Shown here: positions 7,917-17,100 of the stretch, one piece after another
Layout: every line of letters starts with the position of its first letter
Numbering within the stretch: position 1 is the stretch's first letter
DNA from: Mesorhizobium sp. M2A.F.Ca.ET.046.03.2.1
GTDB lineage: Bacteria > Pseudomonadota > Alphaproteobacteria > Rhizobiales > Rhizobiaceae
Assembly: GCF_003952425.1 (NCBI RefSeq)
Contig: NZ_CP034449.1
Location: 6,250,001-6,314,000 of the forward strand
Reading direction: 5' to 3'
Length of the DNA: 64,000 bases
Notes under the pieces: model-generated
What the model was told of the DNA's origin: nothing
The model's input: the letters and a program-made list of their open reading frames with translations, nothing else
Databases searched by the model: none
Translations under genes and position numbers: made by a program

Positions 7917-7929
7917 CTTACAGTGTAAG
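7917..7929. promoter_or_regulatory. Candidate TetR-type operator upstream of the GNAT gene
   Basis: CTTACAGTGTAAG is a perfect 13-bp odd-centred inverted repeat. TTACA-n-TGTAA operators are typical of several TetR-family repressors. It sits 20 nt upstream of the GNAT start codon at 7896, where a repressor would block transcription. No TetR regulator gene is in the window, so the regulator would act from elsewhere. The assignment to TetR is inference from the motif. Confidence 0.5.
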
Positions 7930-8100
7930 ATTAGCGGAGGATAATATGCTGCAGCCTGTTGTCAAGCAGGATTAGCGGCACCTTACAAATCCGTGAGTTG
8001 GAATCACGCTATCGTGAGGCTAAGCCTCTCCCAGAGGGGCTTTTCGAAGACGATTCACTTTTGCCTCGGCAGGGATCGGGGCGCAGGGAAAAGGGTTGAG

Positions 8101-8973
8101 ATGACCGACGTCTGCACTCAAGGACTGGATACCGGCTTTGTCGGCCTGGGTTATGCCAAAGTGGCATTTCTGGGCATCGTGCAGGGCATCACCGAATTGC
8201 TGCCGATCTCGTCCACGGCGCATATGCGCATCGTGCCGGCGGTGCTCGGCTGGCAGGATCCCGGATCGGCGTTCTCGGCCGCGATGCAGCTGGCGGCGCT
8301 GGCGGCGGTGATCAGCTATTTCTGGAGCGATGTCAGGGACGTGCTCTTCGGATCGATCGCGGCAATCTCGCGCCGCGATTTCGGCGACCGCTATTTCCGC
8401 CTGGCGATCAGCATCATCCTTGCCACTATCCCGATCATCATTGCCGGCCTTGCGCTTTCCGGTGTGCTCAACGCCTGCAATTCGCCGCTGCGCGGGCTCG
8501 CCGTCATCGGCTCGGCCTGTATAGCCATGGCGATCCTTTTGGCGCTCGCCGAGATCTTCGCCAGGCACAAGCTGATGCTGCGCCAGGCGTCGATCCTCGA
8601 TGCGCTCTTGGTTGGCGTCGCCCAGGTCGGCGCGCTTATCCCCGGTGTCTCACGCTCGGGCTCGACGCTGACGGCGGCGATGGGGCTGGGCTTCGCCCGG
8701 CCGGAGGCGGCACGCCTGTCCTTCCTGCTCGGCCTGCCGGCAATCGCGCTGGCCGGCCTCAAGGAGCTCTACGAACTGCACAAGGTGCATCTCGACGCGC
8801 ATGGCTGGTCGATCCTGGCGGTCGGCCTCGTCGTCGCCTCGATCTCGGCCTTTTTCGCGATCTGGGGGCTGATGCGGGTGCTGGAGCGCTTCTCCGCCTG
8901 GCCGTTCGTTATCTATCGCGGCCTGCTTGGCGTGGTGCTGCTGGTCAGCGTCGCGGCCGGCTGGTTGACCTGA
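8101..8973 (+). CDS. uppP: Undecaprenyl-diphosphate phosphatase UppP (BacA)
   Basis: A 290-residue integral membrane protein with about eight hydrophobic segments. It dephosphorylates undecaprenyl pyrophosphate to recycle the lipid carrier for peptidoglycan and polysaccharide synthesis. Family signatures are GIVQGITELLPISSTAH (residues 25-41), which carries the catalytic glutamates and serines, and PGVSRSGST near residue 181, with the essential arginine. Length is slightly above the usual 265-280. ATG at 8101 is chosen because it begins close to the conserved first membrane segment; an in-frame start at 7993 would add a non-conserved tail. Overexpression of the family gives bacitracin resistance. 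Confidence 0.95.
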   Translation: MTDVCTQGLDTGFVGLGYAKVAFLGIVQGITELLPISSTAHMRIVPAVLGWQDPGSAFSAAMQLAALAAVISYFWSDVRDVLFGSIAAISRRDFGDRYFRLAISIILATIPIIIAGLALSGVLNACNSPLRGLAVIGSACIAMAILLALAEIFARHKLMLRQASILDALLVGVAQVGALIPGVSRSGSTLTAAMGLGFARPEAARLSFLLGLPAIALAGLKELYELHKVHLDAHGWSILAVGLVVASISAFFAIWGLMRVLERFSAWPFVIYRGLLGVVLLVSVAAGWLT

Positions 8974-9045
8974 AGCAACCCGGGAAATCCACGCAGCGGC
9001 CTCGGCCGAATCCGCTATACCGATGCTGAGGAGCGGGATGCGCTG

Positions 9046-9831
9046 ATGGATCTTGGGACCCTGCTGAACTCGGTTCCTTTGCTGGCCACGCTGGTGAAAT
9101 CGGCGGTGCCCGCCGCCGTAGGCGCGGGCATCGGCCTCGGCCAATGGCTAGCGGCGCTGCCGCCTTGCCGCAACCAGACTTTCGAGAACGCGACCTATCT
9201 GGTCTGCGAGGCCGATCCGAAGCATTTCTCCATCGAGTTGTTCTGGAAGAACAAGGATGGCGACTTCTACCGATCGCTGCACAATCTGCGCAGCGCGCAG
9301 CAAGCGGCGGGGCGCAACCTGCTGTTCGGCATCAATGCCGGCATGTATCATCCGAACCTCGCGCCGGTCGGGCTTTATGTCGAACGCGGCGAGCAGGTCA
9401 CGCCGGCGAAGACCGGATCGGGAACCGGCAATTTCTCCATGCAGCCCAACGGCATCTTCTATCTCAGCGCCGGCAAGGCAGGGGTTCGCGCGACCAAGGA
9501 TTATCTCAAGCGTCCGCCGCGCGTGGACTACGCCACGCAGTCCGGGCCGATGCTGGTCATCGACGGCAAGCTGCATCCGAAATTCCATGCGGACGGCACC
9601 TCGCGAAAAATCCGCGATGGCGTGGGCGTGCGCGCCGACGGCGTCGCGGTCTTCGCGATCTCGGACGATGTCGTGACTTTCCACGAATTCGCCCGGCTGT
9701 TCCGCGACCAGCTCGGCTGCCCGAACGCGCTCTTCCTCGACGGTTCTATCTCGAGCCTCTACGCGCCCGGCATCGGCCGAAACGACGATTTCTGGAATCT
9801 CGGGCCGATGATCGGGGTGTTCAGGAAGTAG
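9046..9831 (+). CDS. Phosphodiester glycosidase (NAGPA-like, DUF2233) family protein
   Basis: A 261-residue protein with a hydrophobic N-terminal segment (LLATLVKSAVPAAVGAGIGLG), likely a signal or anchor placing it in the periplasm. The domain shows FGINAGMYHPNLAPVGLYVERG, NFSMQPNGIFYL, ATQSGPMLVIDGK and CPNALFLDGSISSLY, the usual order of the NAGPA/DUF2233 fold, which cleaves sugar-phosphodiester bonds and is often linked to cell-envelope polysaccharides. The actual substrate is unknown. It follows uppP by 72 nt on the same strand and could be co-transcribed, both being envelope genes. Confidence 0.85.
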   Translation: MDLGTLLNSVPLLATLVKSAVPAAVGAGIGLGQWLAALPPCRNQTFENATYLVCEADPKHFSIELFWKNKDGDFYRSLHNLRSAQQAAGRNLLFGINAGMYHPNLAPVGLYVERGEQVTPAKTGSGTGNFSMQPNGIFYLSAGKAGVRATKDYLKRPPRVDYATQSGPMLVIDGKLHPKFHADGTSRKIRDGVGVRADGVAVFAISDDVVTFHEFARLFRDQLGCPNALFLDGSISSLYAPGIGRNDDFWNLGPMIGVFRK

Positions 9832-9858
9832 TCAGAGCGCTTGCTGCGCGCTTCCAGC

Positions 9859-10830
9859 TTAACCGGACGCGTCCTGGATCGCGGACAGCAGCCATGGTCC
9901 TCCGGCCTGACGGGCGAAGGTCCACAGCTCGGTCGCTTCGACCGGATTGTTGGGATCGCCCTTCTCGACGGCGCCGGTCTGGCGGTTTTGCATGGTATCG
10001 ATCGCCGACCAGCGCATCGCCACGGTGGCGTAGTCGCGCGAGCCTTCCCGCCACGCCTCCGCCACTTCGCCCTTCAGCAGCCTAAGGTTTGTAACCTCGT
10101 TCTTGAGGCCGTGGGTCGCGTTGTCGGCCAGTTCCTCCGAAAGGTAGGAAACCATTTCGGGGGTCGTCAGCCGGCGCAATCCCTGGTGATCCTCACGAGT
10201 GAAGGCAGCCTGCACCTCGCCAAGGATTCGTTCGAACGCGTCGCGATCAGCGTCAGTGATGCCGATTTCATCGGCTCCTGATGCGTCAGCGGAGCCGAAG
10301 CTTGCGGCGTTGGACGAATAGCTGGGCGGCGCGCCGCCCCAGCCTTGCCGTCCGAACGGACCGCCGGCGTTTCGCATATTGGCAGGCGCGGCATTGTCTC
10401 GATTGAGGAAGCGCATCGCCAGCATCACGAGGCCGCCGATCAAGAGCAGCTGGAAGATGAAGCTCAGCCCGCCGCCAATGCCGCCGAAACCATGGCCCAG
10501 CATCATGCCGAACAGGCCCTGGAAGAACAGTCCTCCCACAAGACCGCCGACAAAACCGCCGCCGAAACCACGCCAGAAGCCGGGACGCGCGGAGCCGGGA
10601 AACGACTGCGATGATGGGATGGACTGGGTGGGTTGTGGCGTCATCGAGCGCGTGACAGGCGCCGTATAAGGGGCCGTCCTGGTCGGCGCGGGCGCCTGAT
10701 AGGTGCGGCTGCCACGGCTGCCGAAGCTGCCGCCCATGCGCGCCTCGGCGGTGCCGATTGAGACGGTCCCGAGCGCCATCAGCAGGATCATGAGGATCGA
10801 CGCGACTTTGATCGTTCGTGACTTCGACAT
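9859..10830 (-). CDS. Tim44-like domain membrane protein
   Basis: A 323-residue protein with an N-terminal signal-like segment (residues 7-28), a Ser/Pro/Gln-rich linker, a glycine-rich hydrophobic hairpin (FWRGFGGGFVGGLVGG then FIFQLLLIGGLVMLAMRFL, about residues 85-145), and a C-terminal Tim44/mba1 domain from about residue 185 (DAFERILGEVQAAFTREDHQGLRRLTTPEM shortened to DAFERILGEVQAAFTRED). The domain is related to the matrix-side membrane anchor of mitochondrial import motors; bacterial copies have no proven import role. It converges on the glycosidase gene with a 27-nt gap. Confidence 0.85.
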   Translation of the reverse strand: MSKSRTIKVASILMILLMALGTVSIGTAEARMGGSFGSRGSRTYQAPAPTRTAPYTAPVTRSMTPQPTQSIPSSQSFPGSARPGFWRGFGGGFVGGLVGGLFFQGLFGMMLGHGFGGIGGGLSFIFQLLLIGGLVMLAMRFLNRDNAAPANMRNAGGPFGRQGWGGAPPSYSSNAASFGSADASGADEIGITDADRDAFERILGEVQAAFTREDHQGLRRLTTPEMVSYLSEELADNATHGLKNEVTNLRLLKGEVAEAWREGSRDYATVAMRWSAIDTMQNRQTGAVEKGDPNNPVEATELWTFARQAGGPWLLSAIQDASG

Positions 10831-11138
10831 TAAGCACAGTCCTTGGGTACGCTTCGCTTTTGCGCGAGCCCCTTATATGGGGTGCCAGGCGAGCCAGGTT
10901 TAGCCCCTGCTTCAATGCGGCTGCCGATCCGGCGACGATCGTCCTGATACTAGGCTCGCTCGCGGCTGTGCCTTCGCGCGGGGCGAGAGGTGACGGGGAC
11001 ACACCCCGAATCGGCCACGACCGTCGCGCCAAAGGTAAATTTTGATTCAAACTTTGTTGGTAATTTCTCGTTAGGAATGGGGCTTCCGGCGGCGCTGTTC
11101 CTGCCTTCGGTCTGTTTTGTCTTGCGTACAGGTCAAAG
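10831..11138. other. 308-bp divergent intergenic region
   Basis: This lies between the divergent Tim44-like and GH25 genes. It holds CCCCTTATATGGGG at about 10871-10884, a short palindrome whose minus-strand reading contains TATAAG and could be the -10 element for the Tim44-like gene. An AT-richer patch near 11038-11075 (AAATTTTGATTCAAAC) is the likely promoter area of the lysozyme gene. I see no gene or RNA in it. Confidence 0.4.
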
Positions 11139-12260
11139 ATGCGGATTTTTGGCGTCGTCAGTTTCGTGCTCGCAGCGCTTTGCCTTGCCGGCTGCTCGTC
11201 CACGTCGGGCGCCGATGCCCTGCAACTGCCGTCCAACGAGACGACGAGCTCGGTCGTGCGGCCGAGCGCGCCGGTTTCGAAGGGCATGAGCACGGTCCAG
11301 CGGGAGAAAACCGTAGAGACCGCATCGATGTCGGGCATGGCGCGCATCACGCCGCCGGCGCCGCTGCTCGACGAGGGTAACGCGAGCCCCGGCGACGAAA
11401 ATCCGCGCCCGTTCGGACTCGCCGAGGAGGAGACGGTAAACTTCCCGGCGACCGATCTCCCGGACAGCGTCGAGCCGCCGGTGCAGGAGGCGGCGCTCGT
11501 CTCGCCGCCGAAGCGGCTGTCGCGCGCCGCGCCCGCCATGCTTGCCGGCCCGGTCACGCGCTATGCCTTCCGCGATGCCAAGCCGATCAATTTCGGCCGC
11601 TCCTCGCCGCGCCATCTGGCCGTGCATGGGGTCGACGTCTCGCGCTGGCAGGGCAACATCAATTGGAGCAAGCTGCGCGCCCAGGGCGCCAACTTCGCCT
11701 ATATCAAGGCGACCGATGGCGGCGACCATCTCGACCCGATGTTCATGAAGAACTGGCGCAACGCCGACGCCGCCGGGCTGAAGCGCGGCGCCTATCATTT
11801 CTTCTACTGGTGCCGCACGGCGGGTGAGCAGGCCGACTGGTTCATCCGCAACGTGCCGAAGATGGACGGCGCATTGCCGCCGGTGATCGACGTCGAGTGG
11901 AACGGCGAATCCTCCTGCAGGCGCAAGCCTTCGCGCGAAAAGGTGCTGGAGAAGATGCAGGTCTTCATGGACAAGCTGGAGCGCCACTACGGCCAGCGTC
12001 CCATCATCTACACCAGCCCTGATTTCTATCGCGACAATTTGCGCGGCGCCTTCCTGGATTATCCGTTCTGGCTGCGCGCCGTGGCGGCGCATCCGTCAAA
12101 AGTCTATCCGGGCCGCAAATGGCTGTTCTGGCAGTATTCGGGCTCCGGCCTGTCGCATGGCGTGACAGGCCGCATCGACCTCAACGTCTTCCACGGCGAT
12201 GAGCGGCAATGGCGCGCCTGGCTGGGCGGCGGCGGCCAGATGATGGCCGACGCGGACTGA
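11139..12260 (+). CDS. GH25 lysozyme (muramidase) lipoprotein
   Basis: A 373-residue lipoprotein: signal peptide with lipobox LAGC (Cys19), a low-complexity linker to about residue 160, then a glycoside hydrolase family 25 domain. Catalytic landmarks are HGVDVSRWQGNINW at about residue 164, ANFAYIKATDGG, GAYHFFYW and the Asp-Glu pair in PPVIDVEWNG near residue 250; the domain ends with the usual WLFWQYSGSG and a terminal IDLNVFHG. It should cleave peptidoglycan glycan strands between MurNAc and GlcNAc at the outer or inner membrane face. Start ATG 11139 opens the signal peptide directly. Confidence 0.93.
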   Translation: MRIFGVVSFVLAALCLAGCSSTSGADALQLPSNETTSSVVRPSAPVSKGMSTVQREKTVETASMSGMARITPPAPLLDEGNASPGDENPRPFGLAEEETVNFPATDLPDSVEPPVQEAALVSPPKRLSRAAPAMLAGPVTRYAFRDAKPINFGRSSPRHLAVHGVDVSRWQGNINWSKLRAQGANFAYIKATDGGDHLDPMFMKNWRNADAAGLKRGAYHFFYWCRTAGEQADWFIRNVPKMDGALPPVIDVEWNGESSCRRKPSREKVLEKMQVFMDKLERHYGQRPIIYTSPDFYRDNLRGAFLDYPFWLRAVAAHPSKVYPGRKWLFWQYSGSGLSHGVTGRIDLNVFHGDERQWRAWLGGGGQMMADAD

Positions 12261-12280
12261 GGCGCATCCGATCGCCTCGG

Positions 12281-12394
12281 CTATCTCCGTGGCAGATGTC
12301 GCGACTCCGCCATCGTCACATAGGCGAGCACGGCCATGAAGGTCGCGAAATAGGCCACAATGGCGGTGACGACGATTAGGCTCTCTGTAGGCAT
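12281..12394 (-). CDS. Small single-span membrane protein
   Basis: A 37-residue protein consisting almost entirely of one transmembrane helix (ESLIVVTAIVAYFATFMAVL) followed by a short charged tail ending HLPRR. The start at 12394 is chosen because GAGGAG lies 6 nt upstream; the reading frame extends further upstream to 12475 but that part looks non-coding. Function unknown. Small one-helix proteins of this type often modulate larger membrane complexes, which is only a general possibility here. Confidence 0.6.
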   Translation of the reverse strand: MPTESLIVVTAIVAYFATFMAVLAYVTMAESRHLPRR

Positions 12395-12502
12395 TTCCAT
12401 CTCCTCGGAAAGAACGGCCGAGGAAACATCAGGAACGATGGGCTTTGCCTTGATCTGGATCATGCGATCGATCAATTGGATCGCCTGGCCGCCATGCCGC
12501 GC

Positions 12503-12955
12503 TCAGCAGGTGACCAGATCCGTGTGGCCAAAACCCTTCGAGTAGTCGAGCACGGAGATCACTGTCGGCATCACGCGGAAGATGCGGACCTGATCCGGCG
12601 TCGGCATCGGACCGGGCATCGAGGTTTGCGGCGGATACTTCATCGGCAGCATGCGCAGAACCTTCTCGGCCTCGGCGCGGTCTTCCACCGGCTGCGCCCG
12701 CGCCGCCATGGAAAGCCCGGTGATCTCCATCACCTGCGGCGCGTCGTGGTCTATGGTCAGCGACAGGCGATCGTCCCGCGCCAGATTTGCCGCCTTCTGG
12801 CTGTCCAGGCCGCAGAGGAAGTAAAGGGTGAGGCCATCATTGACGTAGCCCACAGTCGTCGCCTGCGGCCAGCCGTCCGGCCTCAGCGTTGCGACCGTCA
12901 TGATCCGGTGCTGATCCAGCAGTGCCTGGATCTTGTTTTTGATCTCCTGGTCCAT
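12503..12955 (-). CDS. Pyridoxamine 5'-phosphate oxidase-like FMN-binding protein
   Basis: A 150-residue split beta-barrel protein of the PNPOx-like flavin family. Typical pieces are HRIMTVATLRPDGWPQATTVGY (kept here as HRIMTVATLRPDGWPQA), LTLYFLCGLDSQKAANLARD and RLSLTIDHDAP. Such proteins bind FMN or F420 and reduce small molecules, or act as general stress proteins. The characteristic N-terminal extension of true PdxH is absent, so this is not the vitamin B6 enzyme. It is alone on its strand, 108 nt upstream of the small membrane protein, with which it may be co-transcribed. Confidence 0.85.
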   Translation of the reverse strand: MDQEIKNKIQALLDQHRIMTVATLRPDGWPQATTVGYVNDGLTLYFLCGLDSQKAANLARDDRLSLTIDHDAPQVMEITGLSMAARAQPVEDRAEAEKVLRMLPMKYPPQTSMPGPMPTPDQVRIFRVMPTVISVLDYSKGFGHTDLVTC

Positions 12956-13083
12956 TTTCGCCTCCGAAAGTCATTGCTGACGGCGGCATGGTAGGGGACA
13001 GGGAAGGGCGAGCATTGACGCGCATCAACCGGTGGTGTGCTGACGCGTCTTTGATGTGATGCCGGCCGGACAATGCGGAGGTA

Positions 13084-13100
13084 CGCTCAAGAATTGAGCG
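13084..13100. terminator. Small stem-loop CGCTCAA-GAA-TTGAGCG
   Basis: A perfect 7-bp stem with a GAA loop lies just left of the larger inverted repeat. It has no T-run, so it may simply be the edge of the repeat element. It sits in the 348-bp gap between the flavin protein and the glyoxalase gene. Confidence 0.3.
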
Positions 13101-13107
13101 CGGCGTT

Positions 13108-13291
13108 CCCCTTCTTCCCTTGTGGGAGAAGGTGGCCGCGAAGCGGCCGGATGAGGGGTGCTCCAGCTTGACGAAGACCTTTGCCGGCGTTGGACACCAC
13201 GACTGGATCGCCAGCGTCTCACTCCGCTGGAACACCCCTCATCCGTCTCGGCGCTGCGCGCCGATCCACCTTCTCCCAAAAGGGGAGAAGG
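13108..13291. repeat. 184-bp rhizobial inverted-repeat element
   Basis: The left arm 13108-13165 begins CCCCTTCTTCCCTTGTGGGA and continues with GGATGAGGGGTG. It pairs with the right arm 13228-13291, which contains CACCCCTCATCCG and CCACCTTCTCCC. Each arm also holds a small internal hairpin (GGCCGCGAAGCGGCC left, GGCGCTGCGCGCC right). Elements with this CCCTCATCCG...CCTTCTCCC signature are scattered through rhizobial intergenic DNA. It fills most of the gap between two minus-strand genes and encodes nothing obvious. Confidence 0.8.
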
Positions 13292-13303
13292 AGCGCGCGC
13301 GTG

Positions 13304-13675
13304 TCACCCCTCGTTGATCATCGCCTCGATGTTGTAGCCATCGGGGTCAAGCACAAAGCAGGCGTAGTAATTTTCCGCATAATCCGGGCGCCGCCCCGGC
13401 GCGCCGTTGTCCGTCGCGCCCGCCGCGAGCGCCGCGCGATGGAACGCATCGACCTCCGCCTTGCTCTTCACCCGAAACGCGACATGCAGATGGGTGAGCG
13501 GCGGCTTCTCGCCCGTGCTCTGGATCTCGAACAGGCAGCCATTGCCGACATCGAAGGCCCAGAAAATGCCGTGCTTGCCGAAGGAAAGGCGATACCCCAA
13601 CGGCGTGAAGGCCTGTTCGTAGAAGAGCTTGCTCTTGGCGAGGTCGCTGACTTCGATGGTGATGTGGTCGATCAT
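13304..13675 (-). CDS. VOC (glyoxalase/bleomycin resistance) family protein
   Basis: A 123-residue single-module vicinal-oxygen-chelate protein. It begins MIDHITIEVSDLAKSKLFYE, with the metal-ligand His4 position, has THLHVAFRVKSKAEVDAFH in the middle, and ends FVLDPDGYNIEAM with the final Glu metal ligand. The fold binds a divalent metal and acts on small molecules (dioxygenase, lyase or antibiotic-binding types); which one cannot be told. No exceptional context: it is followed by an intergenic repeat and preceded by the HicB gene 40 nt away. Confidence 0.88.
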   Translation of the reverse strand: MIDHITIEVSDLAKSKLFYEQAFTPLGYRLSFGKHGIFWAFDVGNGCLFEIQSTGEKPPLTHLHVAFRVKSKAEVDAFHRAALAAGATDNGAPGRRPDYAENYYACFVLDPDGYNIEAMINEG

Positions 13676-13715
13676 AGCAAAGCGCCGCTACCGGGCCGCA
13701 GCGCCTGTCAGTCGG

Positions 13716-13922
13716 CTATGCTTCAACATACTCAGCGAGACTGACTGCCTTGGGAACTTCCAGCCCATCGGCGCGCAGACCCTCTATGTGGAAACGAATT
13801 GCGTCGCGGATTTCGTTCTCCACTTCAGGCACTGTTGCACCTGTCGCGATGCAGCCTGGCAGGTCAGGAACATATGCGGAAAAGTTGCTTCCGGCTTTTT
13901 CGATCACCACCGCGTAGCGCAT
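13716..13922 (-). CDS. hicB: HicB-type antitoxin
   Basis: A 68-residue HicB partial RNase H-like fold protein: YAVVIEKAGSNFSAYVPDLPGC is the hallmark opening (shortened: NFSAYVPDLPGC), followed by EVENEIRDAIRFHIEGLRADG and PKAVSLAEYVEA. It should neutralise the HicA mRNA interferase and repress the operon. No C-terminal helix-turn-helix is present, so DNA binding would rely on another element. It starts 4 nt after hicA ends, the usual hicA-hicB order. Confidence 0.92.
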   Translation of the reverse strand: MRYAVVIEKAGSNFSAYVPDLPGCIATGATVPEVENEIRDAIRFHIEGLRADGLEVPKAVSLAEYVEA

Positions 13923-13926
13923 GCCA

Positions 13927-14127
13927 TCACTCCTTTAAGCCGGACTGCTTGAGAATGCTGTTCAGCGTTCCTGGCGCAACCTCTTCAGACGGCTTGCCGG
14001 CCACGGTGACGCGGCCGGCTTTGATTTTGTGCTTATATTGGCGATGGCTGCCTTTGGTTGCAACCAGATACCAACCGTCGGCCTCCAGCATGCGAATTAC
14101 TTCGCGGACCGTAAGCCGGGGCGGCAT
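13927..14127 (-). CDS. hicA: HicA-type mRNA interferase toxin
   Basis: A 66-residue double-stranded-RNA-binding-fold toxin. It carries the conserved VREVIRMLEADGWYLVATKGSH (shown as VREVIRMLEADGWYLV) with the catalytic histidine in KGSHRQYKH, then GRVTVAGKPSEEVAPGTL and a terminal ILKQSGL. It would cleave mRNAs when HicB is lost. The gene lies 8 nt downstream of the nrdJ stop codon, so it could be read through from the nrdJ transcript as well as from its own promoter. Confidence 0.92.
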   Translation of the reverse strand: MPPRLTVREVIRMLEADGWYLVATKGSHRQYKHKIKAGRVTVAGKPSEEVAPGTLNSILKQSGLKE

Positions 14128-14135
14128 CTAGATTC

Positions 14136-17100
14136 TCAGCTGCACCCGCTCGTCGAACCGCACGTATCGCACTTCTCGCAGGTGCCGTTTCGCACCATGG
14201 TGAAGTTGTGGCACTCGGAGCATTCGTTACCGGTGTAGCCCTGGAGCAGCGACTGCTGGCGGCGGGTCGCGGCGAGCTTTTTCGCCTCGGCCGCCTCGTT
14301 GGCGGCGGCGTCGGTGAAGAGAGCTTCGGCGCCGCCGGCGGCCTCGGCTTCTTCTTCCACCATGTCTTCGGCCAGTTCCCTGGCGCGCTCCTCATAGTCG
14401 CGCTTGTAGGCGAGCGCCTCGTCGCTGGCCGGCTTCAGCGCCAGCACGTTGGAGCCGGCGAAGGCGGTCGGCGCGGCGCGGGCAGGGGCAGGCGTCGACG
14501 TTGACCCGCCAAAGCCCTTGGGCTCGCTGCCGATGCCCGACACCAGCTTCACCGGCGAGGCGCCGCGATAGAGGCCCTTGGAGAAGGGCGTCGCCTTGCC
14601 TTCGGTGATGCCGCGGCCGAGCGCCGTCTTGTCGAAATCCGACTGGTCGACATGGGCGAGGTCGTGGCGGCCGAGATAGGAGACGGCAAGCTCGCGGAAC
14701 ACGTAGTCGAGGATCGACGTCGCGTTCTTGATCGCGTCGTTGCCCTGCACCATGCCGGCCGGCTCGAACTTGGTGAAGGTGAAGGCCTCGACATATTCGT
14801 CGAGCGGCACGCCGTATTGCAGGCCGAGCGAGATGGCGATGGCGAAGTTATTCATCATCGCGCGGAAGGCAGCGCCCTCCTTGTGCATGTCGATGAAGAT
14901 CTCGCCGAGACGACCGTCATCGAATTCTCCGGTGCGGAGATACACCTTGTGGCCGCCGACGACGGCCTTCTGCGTATAACCCTTGCGGCGGTTCGGCAGT
15001 TTTTCGCGGTCGCGGTAGAGACGCTCGATGACGCGCTCGACGATCTTTTCCGTCACCTGCACGGCGCGCTGCGCGGCGGGTGCCGCGATCAGCTGCTCGA
15101 CCGCCTCGTCCTCGTCCTCCTCGCCATCGGCGAGCAGCGAGGCGTTGAGCGGCTGCGACAGCTTCGAGCCGTCGCGATAGAGCGCATTGGCCTTCAGCGC
15201 CAGCTTCCAGGACAGCATGTAGGCGTTCTTCGCGTCCTCGACCGTCGCCTCGTTCGGCATGTTGATGGTCTTGGAGATGGCGCCCGAGATGAAGGGCTGG
15301 GCGGCCGCCATCATCAGGATGTGGCTCTGGATCGAGAGCGAGCGCTTGCCGATCTTGCCGCAGGGGCTGGCGCAGTCGAACACCGGCAGGTGCTGGTCTT
15401 TTAGAAATGGTGCTCCCTCAAGGGTCATCGCACCGCAGACATGGATGTTGGCGGCGTCGATGTCCTTCTTCGAGAAGCCGAGGGCCGGCAGCATCTCGAA
15501 GGAGATGTCGCCGAGCTGCTCGTCGGTGAAGCCGAGCGTTTCCTTCACCCAGTCGGCGCCGAGCGTCCACTGGTTGAACACGAACTTGATGTCGAAGGCC
15601 GACTTCAGCGCCGCATTCAGCGCCGCGATCTTTTCGTCGGTGAAGCCCTTGGCCTTCAGTGTCGACGGGTTGATGCCCGGCGCCTGGTTGAGGTTGCCGT
15701 GGCCGACGGCGTAGGCCTCGATCTCGGCGATCTGGCTTTCGGAATAGCCGAGCGTCCTCAGCGCTTCCGGCACGGCGCGGTTAATGATCTTGAAGTAGCC
15801 GCCGCCGGCGAGCTTCTTGAACTTCACCAGGGCGAAGTCGGGCTCGATGCCTGTGGTGTCGCAATCCATGACCAGGCCGATCGTGCCGGTCGGCGCGATC
15901 ACCGTCGCCTGCGCGTTGCGGTAGCCGTGCTCCTCGCCGAGCTCGATGGCGCGGTCCCAGGCAGCGCGGGCATGCTCCGCCAAAGCCGGCTGCTTCAGGT
16001 CAGAGGCGACGAGAGGCACCGGGTTGACGGCGAGTTTTTCGTAGCCGTCCTTGTCGCCATAGGCAGCGCAGCGATGGTTGCGCATGACGCGCAGCATGTT
16101 CTGGGCGTTGCGGTCATAGTCCGGGAAGGCGCCGAGCTCGGAAGCCATCTCGGCCGAGGTCGAGTAGGCGACGCCGGTCATGATCGCGGTGAGCGCGGCG
16201 CAGATCGCGCGGCCCTCGTCGGAGTCGTAAGGAATGCCCGAGGTCATCAGCAGGCCGCCGATATTTGCGTAGCCGAGGCCGAGCGTGCGGTAGTCGTAGG
16301 AGAGCTTGGCGATCTCCTTGGACGGAAACTGCGCCATCATCACCGAGATTTCGAGCACGACGGTCCACAGGCGAACGGTGTGCTCGTAAGCGGCGATGTC
16401 GATCGTGCCGTCTTCCCTGCGGTAGGGCAGCAGGTTGATCGAAGCGAGATTGCAGGCCGTGTCGTCGAGGAACATGTATTCCGAGCACGGGTTGGAGGCC
16501 CGGATCGCACCGGCAGAGGCGCAGGTGTGCCAGTCGTTCATCGTCGTGTTGAAGTGCAGGCCCGGATCGGCCGACGCCCAGGCGGCGTAGCCGATCTTTT
16601 CCCACAGGTCGCGCGCCTTCAGCGTCTTCAGCACCTTGCCGTCCTTGCGGGCGGTGAGCTGCCAGTCGCCATCGGCCTCGACGGCGCGCAGGAAATTGTC
16701 CTTCAGCGACACCGAGTTGTTGGAGTTCTGGCCGGAGACGGTGAGATAGGCGTCCGAATCCCAGTCGGTGTCGTAGGTGTTGAACGCCATCGAGGTGTAG
16801 CCTTGCTTGGCGAACTGGATGACGCGGTAGATGTAGTTCTCCGGCACGGCGTCCTTCTTGGCCGCCTTGATCTCGCGCTTCAGCGCGGTGTTCAGCGCCG
16901 GGTCGAAGCAGTCGTCGCCATTGCCTTCGCAATTGACGCAGGCCTTCATGATGGCTTCGAGGTGCTTCTTGACGATCTTGGAGCCGGTCACCAGCGAGGC
17001 GACCTTCTGCTCTTCATTGACCTTCCAGTCGATGAACTGCTCGATGTCGGGGTGGTCGGCGTCGACGATGACCATCTTGGCGGCGCGGCGCGTCGTGCCG

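Noticed and set aside
10286..11557. A long minus-strand reading frame across the Tim44-like and GH25 genes
   Set aside because: Low-complexity translation and complete overlap with two well-supported genes mark it as a shadow of high GC.
13304..14127. A genomic island around the VOC and HicAB genes
   Set aside because: No integrase, tRNA or flanking direct repeats; only the rhizobial repeat and toxin-antitoxin pair are present.
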